From contig CALDTY010000003.1 of assembly GCA_937923605.1 (NCBI GenBank), positions 124,001-188,000 of the forward strand: 64,000 nt of DNA, given 5' to 3'. Under the pieces are notes generated by a model, which ran no database searches, was not told the DNA's origin, and was given only the letters and a program-made list of their open reading frames with translations. Positions 43,461-57,334 of the stretch are shown one piece after another. Position 1 is the first letter of the stretch. Each line of letters begins with the position of its first letter. This DNA comes from Candidatus Absconditabacterales bacterium (GTDB lineage: Bacteria; Patescibacteriota; Gracilibacteria; Absconditabacterales; Absconditicoccaceae). A program made the position numbers and the translations under genes.

Positions 43461-43733
43461 ATGAAAAATTGGTTATTTACATTTGTATTTCTTGTCTTGT
43501 TTTTGCTTATCCTTTGAGGAATTTGGTATTTAGCTTGAGAAACATGAAATCTATTTCAAGATTCATTTAGTCAAATAGAATCTCTTAGAACAGATTTAGA
43601 TAGGGCTGAAACAATGATAGGTCAAATGCAAAACGATCTAAATGAGTCGATTTTAGACTTGTCAGATGTTTCAACGTTAGTTAAAGAGCAAGACAGACTG
43701 ATTGAAAATCTCTCTATTCAACTTAGTCAATAA
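43461..43733 (+). CDS. Small membrane protein with coiled coil
   Basis: 90 residues: one N-terminal helix (LFTFVFLVLFLLILGGIWYL) and a polar helical rest (SQIESLRTDLDRAETMIGQM) likely to form a coiled coil. Not recognised. Ends at a terminator ahead of ileS. Confidence 0.55.
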
Positions 43734-43754
43734 ACAGATACATACATACACCAT

Positions 43755-43782
43755 GAAACTTACCTTTTGGTAAGTTTTTTTG
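43755..43782 (+). terminator. Intrinsic terminator
   Basis: AAACTTACC / GGTAAGTTT stem with TTTT loop and T run, between the small membrane protein and ileS. Confidence 0.85.
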
Positions 43783-43848
43783 TTGATTGTTTTGACCTAA
43801 TAAGTCAAATACTTATAAAGTAAAATATATTATTTGTCACTAAATCAC

Positions 43849-47328
<3,480 letters not shown>

Positions 47329-47331
<3 letters not shown>

Positions 47332-47359
47332 AAAATGCGTTAGACAAAAGCCTAACGCA
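47329..47359 (-). terminator. Intrinsic terminator (minus strand)
   Basis: TGCGTTAG / CTAACGCA stem followed by a T run on the minus strand, downstream of the DUF389 gene and overlapping the ileS stop. Confidence 0.75.
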
Positions 47360-47445
47360 CATCAACACCTTAAAAATGGAGATATTTGACACTAATTCAG
47401 TCATCAAATCTAAGCTATCTATAAATAAATTTCTTAGAATAGCAA

Positions 47446-49008
47446 TTATAAACTTAAGCTCTCCAAAAATTCAACTACAATTTCTAGGTTAACTTCTCTT
47501 GCAAATTCTTCTTGTAGTAATGTTTTCCAATCAGATAATTTATCCTGTAAGGATTTCTTACTAGAAGTGCTTGTAAGATTTAGAGCTACTAATAATTTAT
47601 CTCTTTTCCCTTCTTGTTCAGGTGTGATATAGATGAGATCAATATTATTTATTGTTGTTTTTTTGGAAAAGAATGTCGAAAATGATTCTTTTACTGTATC
47701 CAAATCTATATCTTTTTGTTCTTTTACCTTTTCAGGTTCAGTCCAATTTTCCTGTCGTTGTATGGATAAGATATCAACTAAATCTTCTTGATCTTGAATA
47801 TAAGACAGTAGTTTTTGTTTGAATTCAATTTTATTTTTTACCTTATGTTCTGTATAAAGTGCTAACTGAGCAAAACGTTTTGTATCTGTAAAATAATCTG
47901 TACTTAGTAAACTAATATTTCAATTATAGATAACATCCAAATAATATTTTATATGTTGACGTATCTTATCTTCTGGACTCAGTTCTTTTGCCTGTTTAGC
48001 AGTCACTGAGGTTAGTGGAATAAGGGTAACATCTAAGGAAACATCTTTTTGTAAGGCTGCTGCTAATTCTTGAGTAAGAGATTGTTTTTCATTGTCAGTT
48101 AGTTTGTCAATTTTTTCTTGAGGAATCTTGAGAGATAATGAAATATTCTTTTCTCCAGATTCTGAAGAAATATCAAGTGATTCCACACGTATTTTCTCAT
48201 CGATCTCATTTAAGAAATTATTTGTAATAGAATGAATAGTCTTTTCAGTTGAGATATTTTTTGTAATATTGATGAGACTGCTAGTTAAAGGAATTCATAA
48301 AAGCACAAGCATCCCGAATACAAATCAAATATTCATGACACTTCTTTTTAAATCACTTTTTTGATTTGGGTAGAATCAAAAAATATAAAAAATCAATATT
48401 CCTCAAATTATAATAGCTATCAAATTTGTCATAAACAGAAGAGTACTTCATCGTCATATTGTCCAGCTTCAAAAAGCAATTCATATTCAAATCACACTCA
48501 AAGGAGGCACTAGCGAAGCAGCCATTGCTACTCAGGCTAGTCATGCAGCCATTTTTTTATATCCCAATGCTAGAAACGCAACCAATCATGAAGCAAACGC
48601 AATTCATAAATCTACTAGTGTTGGTTGGGTTCTACTGGAGATCTCATTTGTTACTTCAGTAAGTGGTATAAGTCGGGTAAATATTATTGCAAGTAGAATA
48701 CTAGCTCAAATACTTGAAAGTAATAAAATCAACGAATGGGTAAATAATTTCTTATTTCAAGTCGCTATTGCAAAAGATACTCACTGTATAGGTCTCATAA
48801 TTGGAGCAATAAGCATAGCTCAAATAACCACAGGAGTTGCGTTTATCAATAATCATAAAGTTGCTATTAGTGCAGAAAGGAGCATTTGAGACCAATATTC
48901 TACTGATGTACTTACATCATCTATCATTGATTGAGCTATATTTTGTTTCATATCTCAGTCAAGATCTCGAAACGCTATTTTATCGACTAATTCAGGTGTT
49001 TTATCCAT
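47446..49008 (-). CDS. DUF389 family membrane protein
   Basis: 520 residues. Residues 30-260 hold the DUF389 membrane domain of about six helices with the signature LLSALIATLGLLINATPVVI and GAMLIAPIMRPIQGVSFAI, then GLAGVAMAASLVPPLSVIGIG. A long soluble C-terminal part (about 260-520) has two similar alpha/beta segments containing KDVSLDVTLIPL and EVNLEIVVEFLESLSL. Function of DUF389 proteins is unknown; some are linked to ion or metabolite handling. Membrane-domain glycines are mainly TGA, which splits the gene under the standard code. Confidence 0.82.
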
Positions 49009-49100
49009 ATTTAAAATCAGAAATACTAATTGATATACATATGTATATCTCTATATATATTACTGAAGTTATTATTTTTTAGCAAGTAAGCTAGCTTGAC

Positions 49101-49343
49101 ATGTGGAGTAATTCAATATGGAATCTCTTATTATTAGTGATCTGAATGATGTTCGCTGGTTTAATTTGGATTACTTATTCTTGAACTGACTCTCTTATAA
49201 AATTAGTTGAGAATAATGACTCAACAGTATTTTGAACTAGTTCATATGAGGGGATGGTATATTATGTTGATGTCGAATGAAATGAATATAAATTAGTTTG
49301 ATCAGATATTGAAGTATTTTGTAAAGATGTATTAGATAAATAG
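49101..49343 (+). CDS. Small single-TM protein
   Basis: 80 residues with one membrane helix (LLLLVIGMMFAGLIWITY) and a short polar tail (EGMVYYVDVEGNEYKLVGSD, a possible beta hairpin). Not recognised. Immediately upstream of atpG. Confidence 0.5.
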
Positions 49344-49406
49344 TGCATATTACATGTGTAATGTGTACAATATTAGATATAAATTTTGTGTTTTTTATGA
49401 TAAATT

Positions 49407-50285
49407 ATGGCAAATTTAAGAGATATTAAATCTAAGATAAAATCAGTTGGAAATCTTAAAAAAATTACGAGAGCTCTTGAAGTGGTTTCTACAGTTAAGT
49501 TACAAAAATTAAAAGATCAAGCGGAAGCTTTGAAATCATATTTTGTAGATCTAATGACTATTGTTAGTACAGTTTGATCTGAAATATCGATATTTTGAGA
49601 TCAAAAAAGCACGAAGGCTGAAAAATCTCTTGTTATAGTATTTACTTCAGAGAGATGACTTTGTGGTTGATTGAATTCTAAGTTATTGAGAAAAGTATCT
49701 AAGGATATGAAAGATAAAGAAGTAGATTATTTTGTCGTATGAAAAAAATGATTAGAATATTTTAAGAGAATTTGAGCTAATATAGTTTGATCATTACATA
49801 TTTGAGACAAGTTTTCTGAACAAGATTTGCTGCCATTGTTTACATTTTTTGATGTATCTGTAAATGAAGGGGTATACAGCGACGTGCAGTTATATTTTAA
49901 TTATTTTAGAAATAGTATTGTACAAATCCCATCAGTTATTGAGTTGTTTCCACTAAGACAAGAATCATTTGAATCATTTTTACAAGAAATCGATATTGCT
50001 TTGGAAACGCCAGATGTAGGAAATAAAGAACTACTAATAGAGCCAAATATAGAGTCATATCTTGTAGAACTTAGAAGACAAATCAGGAACTATGTAATAT
50101 CTTCAGCTCTTTTGCAGAATAAAACTGGTGAGCATGCAGCACGTATGATCGCAATGAAGAATGCAAAAGATAATGCTACCGAATTTAGTAAAAAACTTAA
50201 ACTCAATTTTAATAAAGCGCGTCAAGGAGCAATTACTCAAGAAATTTCTGAAATAGTAAGTGCCAAGATTGCTATTGAAAATTAA
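49407..50285 (+). CDS. atpG: F-type ATP synthase gamma subunit
   Basis: 292-residue central rotor shaft. N-terminal helix ANLRDIKSKIKSVGNLKKIT, RALEVVSTVKLQKL, the Rossmann-like core with FTSERGLCGGLNSKL, and the C-terminal helix EHAARMIAMKNAKDNATEF, then RQGAITQEISEIVSAK. TGA is used for the GLCGG glycine. It is not next to other ATP synthase genes; epsilon is at 19699. A SufU-like gene follows after eight bases. Confidence 0.93.
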
Positions 50286-50293
50286 ATTATATT

Positions 50294-50692
50294 ATGACAG
50301 AAACAGCATTACTTTTACAGGCATATAGCGCTGATCCCATTGCTAGATTTGTAATGGAAGACTTTGATATATCAAAAGAACAACATAACTCTGTCTGTGG
50401 GGATTCATTATGTGTATATATAAAATTCGATTGAGATATAATTAAAGATCGAAGTCGAGAATGACCAGCTGAAATGCAAACAACAGCAGCAGCAAGTATG
50501 TTATGAGAAATTATACAATGAAAGAATATAACAGTAGTTCTATGACGAACATATGAATTTATTAAACAGTTATGACTTGATCTAAGTCCTAGACGTAGGA
50601 GATCATGAGTTACTGCGTTATTAGCAACTAGAAATGCTCTTCATCAACGGCTAGATGATTGAATTCTTGATACTTATCAAGATATGATGTAA
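50294..50692 (+). CDS. SufU/IscU-like protein lacking scaffold cysteines
   Basis: 132 residues of the IscU/SufU fold: NSVCGDSLCVYIKFDGDIIKD at the start of the domain, a middle AAASMLGEIIQGK helix and LLATRNALHQRL near the end. Normal scaffolds bind the cluster with three cysteines. Only the first (C35 in CGD) is kept; the second position in GxGCxIS reads GPAEMQ and the third near the end reads RRRRSGVTALL. It may assist sulfur transfer or SufBC without holding a cluster. sufC and sufB are at 51210 and 59263. Confidence 0.65.
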
Positions 50693-50695
50693 AGA

Positions 50696-51064
50696 TTAAG
50701 CTGCATTAGCGAAGTCAATATCGGATTCACCTAATGAATCTTGATGCGTTTTAAATTCAACTTCATTTGAAAATTCATCCAACCAAGCGTCATCATCTTT
50801 TTCTAATGATTCTTTTTCTAAGTAAGATTCATCAATTGCTACTCACTGAGCAGTAAGATTATCCGTATGGAATCATAGTTCTTCTCAATCGACCAAGCTA
50901 TTTATATCTTCAACACTAAGAGTTGTATTATTTAATTCATCTACAAGTCTTTTTTGTTTTGCGTCGATATCATCTAGATACTTTCTGTCTTGTACATGTG
51001 TTACAAGATCATCTAATGAATCTGATTTGAATTCATTATCTATAATTCTTGTTTCTCAGGTCAT
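50696..51064 (-). CDS. Acidic hypothetical protein
   Basis: 122 residues, strongly acidic and probably helical (SDSLDDLVTHVQDRKYLDDI, LEKESLEKDDDAWLDEF). A few TGA glycines are in frame (MTGETR, VDGEELGF), so it is a real gene in this code. Not recognised. Converges with the SufU-like gene with three bases between stops. Confidence 0.5.
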
Positions 51065-51209
51065 ATTGTATAATTTATTAATAGTAAATACTGATAGTAT
51101 AGTGAAGCTCTTTTTTCTTGTCAAATTTTATGGTATTTTTTCGTAATTCTGCGTTGATAGCAGTTTAAATATGGTTAGTATGAGACTATTTATGAAATAT
51201 ATTTTTCAC

Positions 51210-51929
51210 ATGCTACATATTCAAGATTTAGAAGTGCAAATTGAGGATAATAAAGTGTTAAATTGAGTATCTATGGAATTTGAACTTGGCAAAAACTATT
51301 GTATCTTGGGAAAGAATTGATCATGAAAGTCTTCTTTAGCGATGACGATAATGTGACATCCTACATATGAAATTTCACATGGTGAGATATTATTAGACCA
51401 GGCTGATGTGCTAGAAATGGATCCAGAAGAAAGAGCGAAGGTATGAATATTCTTGGCTTTCCAAAATATTCCTGAAGTCAAATGAGTGAAATTGTTTGAA
51501 TTTCTACGTACGATTTATAATTCTCGTCGAGAGAAAAAAGAATCTTTTGTTGCTTTTAAAAGAACTATATTACCATATCTGGAAGAATTAGGAATTGATA
51601 AAGAGTTTCTTTGGAGAGATCTAAATGTTTGATTTTCAGGAGGCGAAAGAAGAAAAATTGAAATTTTACAATTAAAATTATTGGAACCGAAATATATATT
51701 TTTAGACGAGGTAGATAGTGGTTTAGATGTAGATGCATTTAGGTCAGTAGCATCCCTTCTGCAAGCAATAAATTCTTCGGAAAATACCTTTGTAATTATC
51801 ACTCATTACTTTACGATATTGGAGTATATTGATGTAGATAAAGTATTTGTCATGGAAGATGGTCTTATTAAAAGAGAGTGAGGAAAGGAGATTGCAGAAG
51901 AAGTTCAAAAACTATGATTTGAAGCTTAA
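51210..51929 (+). CDS. sufC: SufC, ABC-type ATPase of Fe-S cluster assembly
   Basis: 239-residue cytosolic ATPase that drives the SufBCD scaffold. Walker A GKNGSGKSSLAMTI, the Q loop with FLAFQNIPEVKGV, signature GFSGGERRKIEILQL, Walker B YIFLDEVDSGLDVDAF, and the switch histidine in VIITHYF. Sequence details (FQ.P.E..GV and DE.DSGLD) are those of SufC rather than a transporter ATPase. Start 51210 gives the usual MLHIQDLEV; two further in-frame ATGs lie upstream (51192, 51180). Its partner sufB is 7.3 kb away. Confidence 0.92.
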
Positions 51930-51955
51930 TTTGTTTTATATGTAGGTATTATAAT

Positions 51956-53758
51956 ATGAAGAAATCACTGTTATTAATTATCTTTTTTCTAACTTCTAGT
52001 GTAGTGGTATGATTCAATTGGCCTGATTCTATGACTCCTGAGACCTATTCTCATATTGTTTCAGACCAACAACAGAATAATGTATACCAGGATGCAACAA
52101 GTTCATACATGCAGGTAGATAAACTTTGTGAAACTATACAATCATCTCCTTTATGAGATACTCATTTCCAAAATCTTGGTCTAACTATTTCTCCAGAAGA
52201 AGAGTCTATAGGTAAATATAGAATAAAACGATCTACTTGAATCCGATCAGATCGATATACACCTGGTTTAGATGATATAGATTGGAAGGATAATTGTGGA
52301 GATATGTATTATTTATGATGAACAGCCTGGGATATCGCAAGACCAGAAGAATGTGCAAGAAGAATGTGGTCATATTTTGCAGATCATGAATTTGAAGTTG
52401 AAATATGTGATTATAATAAAGATGAAGTTATAAATACGCAAAATATTGCAGAACCAATGCAAGTGTATGAAGATCAAATAGCAGTTGAAGAAATTGCAAT
52501 TCGTCCACCTTTGCCATCAATGTTACCACCAATACCTCCCATGCCTAGTATGTTTCCAATGGAAGAAATATATCCTGTATATCCTGTGTATCCAGATTAT
52601 TGATATTGAGGAGGTGAGTTAGAAATGTTCTACTACCAATTTTGTGATTCGAGTACCGACGTATTAAATTGCGATAGATATACTGATGTAGCGCAAAGAT
52701 TAGATCCAAAAGTTATGGAACTTGGTAAGATGATAAAGACTTCATTTGATGAAGAGAAGATAGAAGATATAAAATGGATGATTAGAAACATTATTGAACA
52801 AAAATTTTATTCAGTATCAACTGAAAAGGCTAAATTCACAATTTCTTTTGTATGGGTAGCTCTTCAAGAATATTTATACGAAGAAGATGTGGAAGATATT
52901 TGATCTCGACTATGAGATGCAATTACAAATTTTAAGAGTCAATGAAAAATAAATAGTATATCAGAAGCTCCATGAGATTTAACTTCTATTCAATGAAATA
53001 TTATTACATCTAGTAATAATAAATTTGGAATTGAAATTGAAGCGTTATTTGACTCTGGCCGTCCAGTTACTCCAGATCAATGATATGAATTGATGGCTCA
53101 TTTCTGAACAAAATGACCTTACTTTATAGATCGAGAAGATATGAGATATGCTCAGTATGATTCATCAAGTAAAGTATGGAAATTTGATGGTGATGAAGAA
53201 ATGTATCGCATGTGATCTAGAATACCAGATGAATCATCAGTTACATTCTATCTAATATGCTATCATTGTGATGGAGAAGAATTTCACCCGGACTTTTGAG
53301 ATCAGAAAGTTGCAGATAGTGCCACATATACATTTCAAAAATTGAATGATAATATGTCGTATGATATAGCATTAGATGTATCAAATCTTAATTATGTTTA
53401 TAATGATGAAGATATAGTTATTGATGTAACTTACACGTTGAGCAATAGTTGAATAGAAGTTATTGCATGAGCTAGAACAAATATTTGGGCATATCCCATG
53501 AAGGATAGAGGTCGATATGGTGAAGACGAAGTAAATCGTACGATAGTTTCTGCAATGTGTGGATCAGAACAAATTTCATCTGATCAATTTCTTGAAGGTA
53601 ATATTATGATTACAGCTTGAGAATCTTGCACTATTTCAGAAAGAGTAATAGTAAGTAACTATAATAATAGTGATATGGATGTAAGTATTGAAGTGGAATC
53701 TCGTAATGATCAAGATCGAAATAACAATCATTGGAATGAACTTTTATCAGCAAATTAA
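51956..53758 (+). CDS. Large secreted protein, unknown
   Basis: 600 residues with a signal peptide (KKSLLLIIFFLTSSVVVG). The mature part has scattered cysteines (for example DNCGDMYY and PEECARRMW), a proline- and methionine-rich linker (about 180-205, PPLPSMLPPIPPMPSMFPM followed by repeated YPVYP) and a C-terminal region of likely beta domains ending in SIEVESRNDQDRNNN. Not recognised. A 98-residue membrane protein follows two bases later. It may be a surface protein stabilised by disulfides. Confidence 0.6.
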
Positions 53759-53760
53759 AC

Positions 53761-54057
53761 ATGACTAACCATACTTCTTGAGAATCTAAGAAATATCGAT
53801 TTGCACCTAAGGTATACGGTCGATGAATAGTGCCCATTTCACGAGAATGATGGGTAATTATTGTGATGATAATTGCGATTGCTCTTACTCTCGCTCCGTT
53901 GATATTATGAAATTCTGATCAACCTAGTGCAGTTAGAATAATTACCTTTATAATTCTTATTCTGATTATCGCAATCTTGCCTATGTTTGCTCTAAAGTCA
54001 CGTATGAAAGGTACTTTAAAGTGGAGATGGTGAGTAAAAGATGTAGATTGGAAATAA
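53761..54057 (+). CDS. Two-TM membrane protein, unknown
   Basis: 98 residues, basic ends and two helices (WVIIVMIIAIALTLAPLILG and IITFIILILIIAILPMFAL). Starts two bases after the secreted protein gene, so co-transcribed. Not recognised. Confidence 0.55.
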
Positions 54058-54090
54058 TTTTTTGATATTTAGTGTGCAATCTAATTGAGA

Positions 54091-54549
54091 ATGAAATTTT
54101 ATACAAAGGAAGAATATGATCACTCCGTACCGAAAGATAAGTGAATAGCATATTGTCCGTTTTGTCGAACCGATAAAAAATGGAAAATGAATGAACATTT
54201 ACTTCGAGAAAATACGTGATGGTTTATTGTATATTCCATAAAACCATGTGCTGGTATACATCGTTATAAGAAGCATCTTATTTTAGTGCCAAAGAATCAT
54301 CATCTAAATACTCCAACATTATCTAAAGAAGAAATAGCTCAAAAACAAGAAGCTGAAGCTTGGTTAGAAAATTATTTTGCAGGTAAGCAATATTTTTCGT
54401 TTTTAAGGCATACAGATGGTATCAAATCAATTCAACATATACATTATCATTATCTAGAAGGACAATTGAGGTATAGAGATATTGCCAAATCTTTATTGTT
54501 TTATGATAGACAACAAAAAAAAGCTGAGAAGAAGAATTCTGATACTTAG
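54091..54549 (+). CDS. HIT-like (GalT-related) nucleotide-binding protein
   Basis: 152 residues of the HIT superfamily. YCPFCRTDKKW near the N-terminus (a CxxC pair, as in zinc-binding GalT-like members), HRYKKHLILVPKNH in the middle and the histidine triad HIHYH at about residues 117-121 in SIQHIHYHYLEGQL. Such proteins hydrolyse or transfer nucleoside phosphates. Start ATG 54091. Confidence 0.75.
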
Positions 54550-54554
54550 ATTTT

Positions 54555-55376
54555 ATGAAATCATTATACATGAAAATAATTCAAGCTAATATTTGGTTGG
54601 GTAATAAAGCAGAGAACTTGAAACAATTTTTATTAGATGAAAATGCAGATATCATTCTCATGCAAGAATTTCCAAGTTGAATCTTGAATAATTGATCATT
54701 AGATCTTGAAAAAATGTGTAGTGACTTGTGATATAATCTTACTAGATGATTATCTTTTGGTCTTTTATCTAAAGATAATGAGTCAATTTGAACACAGTGA
54801 ATTGCAATAGCTTCAAAGCTTCCTGTGTTGTTTAAACAGATAACGTATTTGCCAATCTTATGATGATATCAAGAATTTAGTGAAGATGAAAATCCTTTCG
54901 ACAAATCTATTGATAGAAGCTACCAAGATACGTTAAAGTTGCGAGTCAAAAGCTGGTCTATCCCAGCACCTATACTTAAAGTTTGATTTATGTGTTGAGA
55001 TCAGCAGATAAGTTTTATAACTACTCACTTTAAAGCTTCTGAAAAATGTACAAATACATTTCTAATGCTTAGACATGCTGAATATATTGCATCCATAGTT
55101 AAAAAGATAGATTGAGCTGTTATTTTTTGATGAGACTTAAATATCTACCATGATGCACCTATTTTAGAGCCACTCAGAGAGGCAATGACTCAAGTGACAT
55201 GTACACAAATGAATACGTTGAATCCTCGTATTCATCCAGGATTTAGGAATGATATTCCATCAACATGATTATGAGTTGATCATTTTTTTGTAAAATGAGT
55301 TGAAGTTACCTCTTTTGATGTTTATAAACACGTTGATATAAGTGATCATTTACCTTTACAACTTCATATAAAATAA
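54555..55376 (+). CDS. Endonuclease/exonuclease/phosphatase (EEP) family protein
   Basis: 273 residues. Family blocks: KIIQANIWLGNK (Asn), ADIILMQEFP (metal-binding Glu), ISFITTHFKAS, AVIFGGDLNIYHD (GDxN) and DISDHLPL (SDH), all key residues kept. Substrates range from DNA to phospholipids and are not evident. No signal peptide. Its TAA overlaps the ATG of the next gene (TAATG). Confidence 0.8.
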
Positions 55377-55714
55377 TGGCTTGAGTCGTACAGGAAAAGA
55401 TGATTGAGGTCGTTAATCTCATTCCAAAGGGAAAGGTTACATCTTACGGTCGTGTTGCCCAAGTAGTATGAATACTAACTAGTAGAACTATAACTGCTCA
55501 AGTAATTTGACGATTATTATCATGACTTCCTGAACATCAACGGAATAAACTTCCTTGGTGGAGAGTGGTAAATAAGAAGTGAGTAGTTACAAGTCTTAAG
55601 CTTGGTGAAAAGTGATTGAGACAAATCAAATTATTGGAAAAAGAATGAATAAAGATAGTAGATGATCAAATGGATATGAACGTATACTGATATAATTTTA
55701 ATGATATTTTATAA
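55376..55714 (+). CDS. Alkyltransferase-like protein (MGMT-fold DNA-binding)
   Basis: 112 residues of the O6-alkylguanine transferase DNA-binding domain: VVNLIPKGKVTSYGRVAQVV, LLSGLPEHQRN and LPWWRVV. The active-site PCHR is not present, so this is an ATL-type protein that flags alkylated bases for repair rather than a transferase. Readable only with TGA as glycine. Coupled to the EEP gene by TAATG. Confidence 0.85.
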
Positions 55715-55726
55715 CTACAAATTGAT

Positions 55727-55840
55727 ATGGGAAAAAAAGAATCACGAATGCATGTTGCAAATTTATTGAAAATGATGGTTATATGACTTCTTGTGATTAT
55801 TCTACTGATTGTAGCATATATTTTTATAAGTAACAGCTAG
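55727..55840 (+). CDS. 37-residue single-TM peptide
   Basis: MGKKESRMHVANLLKMM followed by one helix (VIGLLVIILLIVAYIFI) and a short end. Too small to place; tightly packed between ATL and Nudix genes (12 and 2 base gaps), which supports it. Confidence 0.45.
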
Positions 55841-55842
55841 GA

Positions 55843-56262
55843 ATGAGAGCAATCAGAAGTCCATATTATAGAGTGAGTATTAAATGACTCATAACAAACA
55901 ATGAGAATAAATTTTTACTTGCAAAAGATCTAGACGGGAATTGGTGTTTACCTTGAGGATGATTAGATTGGGGAGAAGATATACAAACATGTATAACTAG
56001 AGAAATAAAAGAAGAAATGTGACTTGAAGTTATTAGTTTTAATCAAATTCCAAAAGTTTTTGCTGTGGCAAGAAAAGTAAAATGTGATCTGGATGATTTG
56101 TGGTTAGCAAATGTGTTATATGAAATTAAGGTTAAAGATTTAAATTTTGTAGCCTCAAATGAATGCCAAGAAATTTGATTCTTTAATTTTGATGAAGCTA
56201 AGAATATAGAGATGTATGCCAATGTTAGAGCAGTATTGGATGAGCTCGAAAAAATCACATAG
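55843..56262 (+). CDS. Nudix hydrolase
   Basis: 139 residues with a complete Nudix box: LPGGGLDWGED followed by TREIKEEMGLEV (residues about 41-64), three of whose glycines are TGA. Hydrolyses nucleoside diphosphate derivatives; the KFLLAKDLDGNWCLPGG opening is general. A second Nudix domain exists inside IleRS (43849). Confidence 0.87.
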
Positions 56263-56322
56263 CTAATTGACATTAGATAGATGATGTATATAAAAAAGTA
56301 TATATAAACAAAAATAGTACCT

Positions 56323-56430
56323 ATGTTGATTAGTATGTTAGTTTTAATTGTTGGTATTGTGCTCATTCCTTTGGTTTCTCCATTATTATTGCCATTAGTT
56401 ATTTATTATTCAATCAAAAAGAAAAAATAA
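56323..56430 (+). CDS. 35-residue membrane peptide
   Basis: Almost wholly hydrophobic (LVLIVGIVLIPLVSPLLLPL) with a KKKK end. Own ATG and TAA. Not recognised. Confidence 0.4.
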   Translation: MLISMLVLIVGIVLIPLVSPLLLPLVIYYSIKKKK

Positions 56431-56434
56431 TTTT

Positions 56435-56632
56435 ATGAAACAATTAGTACTAGAGTTACTTGTTGTCTGCTGTGTTGGAGTAATCTACTTATTATGCCTC
56501 ATCATTAAATTCTTGTGTGCAAGTATATTTATAGGTTCTAGTATGGGTGACGATAATTCAATGGGCGATTCGCCTGGAGGTCAATGACCTCTTTTTTTAT
56601 TGAAAAAAAACAAGAATCATTATACATACCCT
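56435..56632 (+). CDS. Membrane segment in frame with RNase HI
   Basis: Sixty-six codons with two hydrophobic stretches (LELLVVCCVGVIYLLCLIIK and LCASIFIG), then GDDNSMGDSPGGQ, TGA at 56585, and a run-on of GPLFLLKKNKN into the RNase HI start at 56633 with no TAA or TAG. Under the standard code this would be a 50-residue peptide ending at that TGA, which lies inside a terminator-like hairpin. Either a membrane-tethered RNase HI or a separate peptide whose stop is lost; I cannot decide. Confidence 0.4.
56576..56598 (+). terminator. Terminator-like hairpin inside an open frame
   Basis: GGAGGT / ACCTCT stem around a CAATG loop, followed by seven T residues. It ends the upstream membrane segment but lies within the continuous code-25 frame that leads to RNase HI. 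Confidence 0.5.
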
Positions 56633-57259
56633 ATGTCAGTAAAAAAAGTAAAACGATATGTCGTGCGAAAATGAAAACAACCTGGAGTGTATACGAGCTG
56701 GAAACAGTGCCAAGCTCAGGTGAGAGGTTTTCCTGCTGCTAGATTTAAGTCTTTTACGAGTAAACAAGATGCTCATCAGGCATTTGAGTTGTGATATGTA
56801 CAAGGATCTTCTACAAAGTTATTTGTTCAAGAATTGATAAGAAACTGAGTGATAGGAAAAGAAAGCATCTGTGTAGATGCTGCATGCAAATGAAATCCAT
56901 GAAATTTAGAACGAAGATGTGTCCGCACAAGCGATCAGAAAGAACTCTTTCGCTCAAAGCTTTACTATGAATGAACCGTGAATATAGGTGAATACTTAGC
57001 TTTACTTAGATGAATGAAATGGCTTATAGATAATAAAAAACATACCTGGACGATTTACAGTGATTCCCGTACAGCCATGGCTTGGGTAAGAAAAGGTAAA
57101 CATAATAGTATGCTGAGTCGAACCAATAATAATATAGAACTTAAGCATGCTTTGGAGCAGTGGGAATTATGGTTTCATAAAGTGAAACCAGATATAAATA
57201 TTGTAAAATGGAACACCAAAGAATGGTGAGAGATTCCAGCCGATTTTGGGAGGAAGTAG
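56633..57259 (+). CDS. rnhA: Ribonuclease HI with N-terminal hybrid-binding domain
   Basis: Degrades RNA in RNA-DNA hybrids; 208 residues from this ATG. The N-terminal 45 residues (RKGKQPGVYTSWKQC, then QVRGFPAARFKSF) form the hybrid-binding or viroplasmin domain known from eukaryotic RNase H1. Catalytic acids of the RNase H fold: D in ICVDAACKGNPG, E in NIGEYLALLRGMKWL, D in IYSDSRTAMAWV and D in PADFGRK. An in-frame ATG at 56435 would add a membrane segment (separate entry). Confidence 0.9.
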
Positions 57260-57261
57260 TA

Positions 57262-57292
57262 TTGACAATAATAATGAAATATTTATTATAAA
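57262..57292 (+). promoter_or_regulatory. Probable promoter, TTGACA ... ATTATA
   Basis: TTGACA at 57262 and ATTATA/TATAAA at 57285-57292 (17-19 base spacing), three bases after rnhA stop and ahead of the orphan gene at 57335. Confidence 0.5.
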
Positions 57293-57334
57293 AAATGTAA
57301 ATACATTAAATAATTAAAATAAAACTATAGAAGT

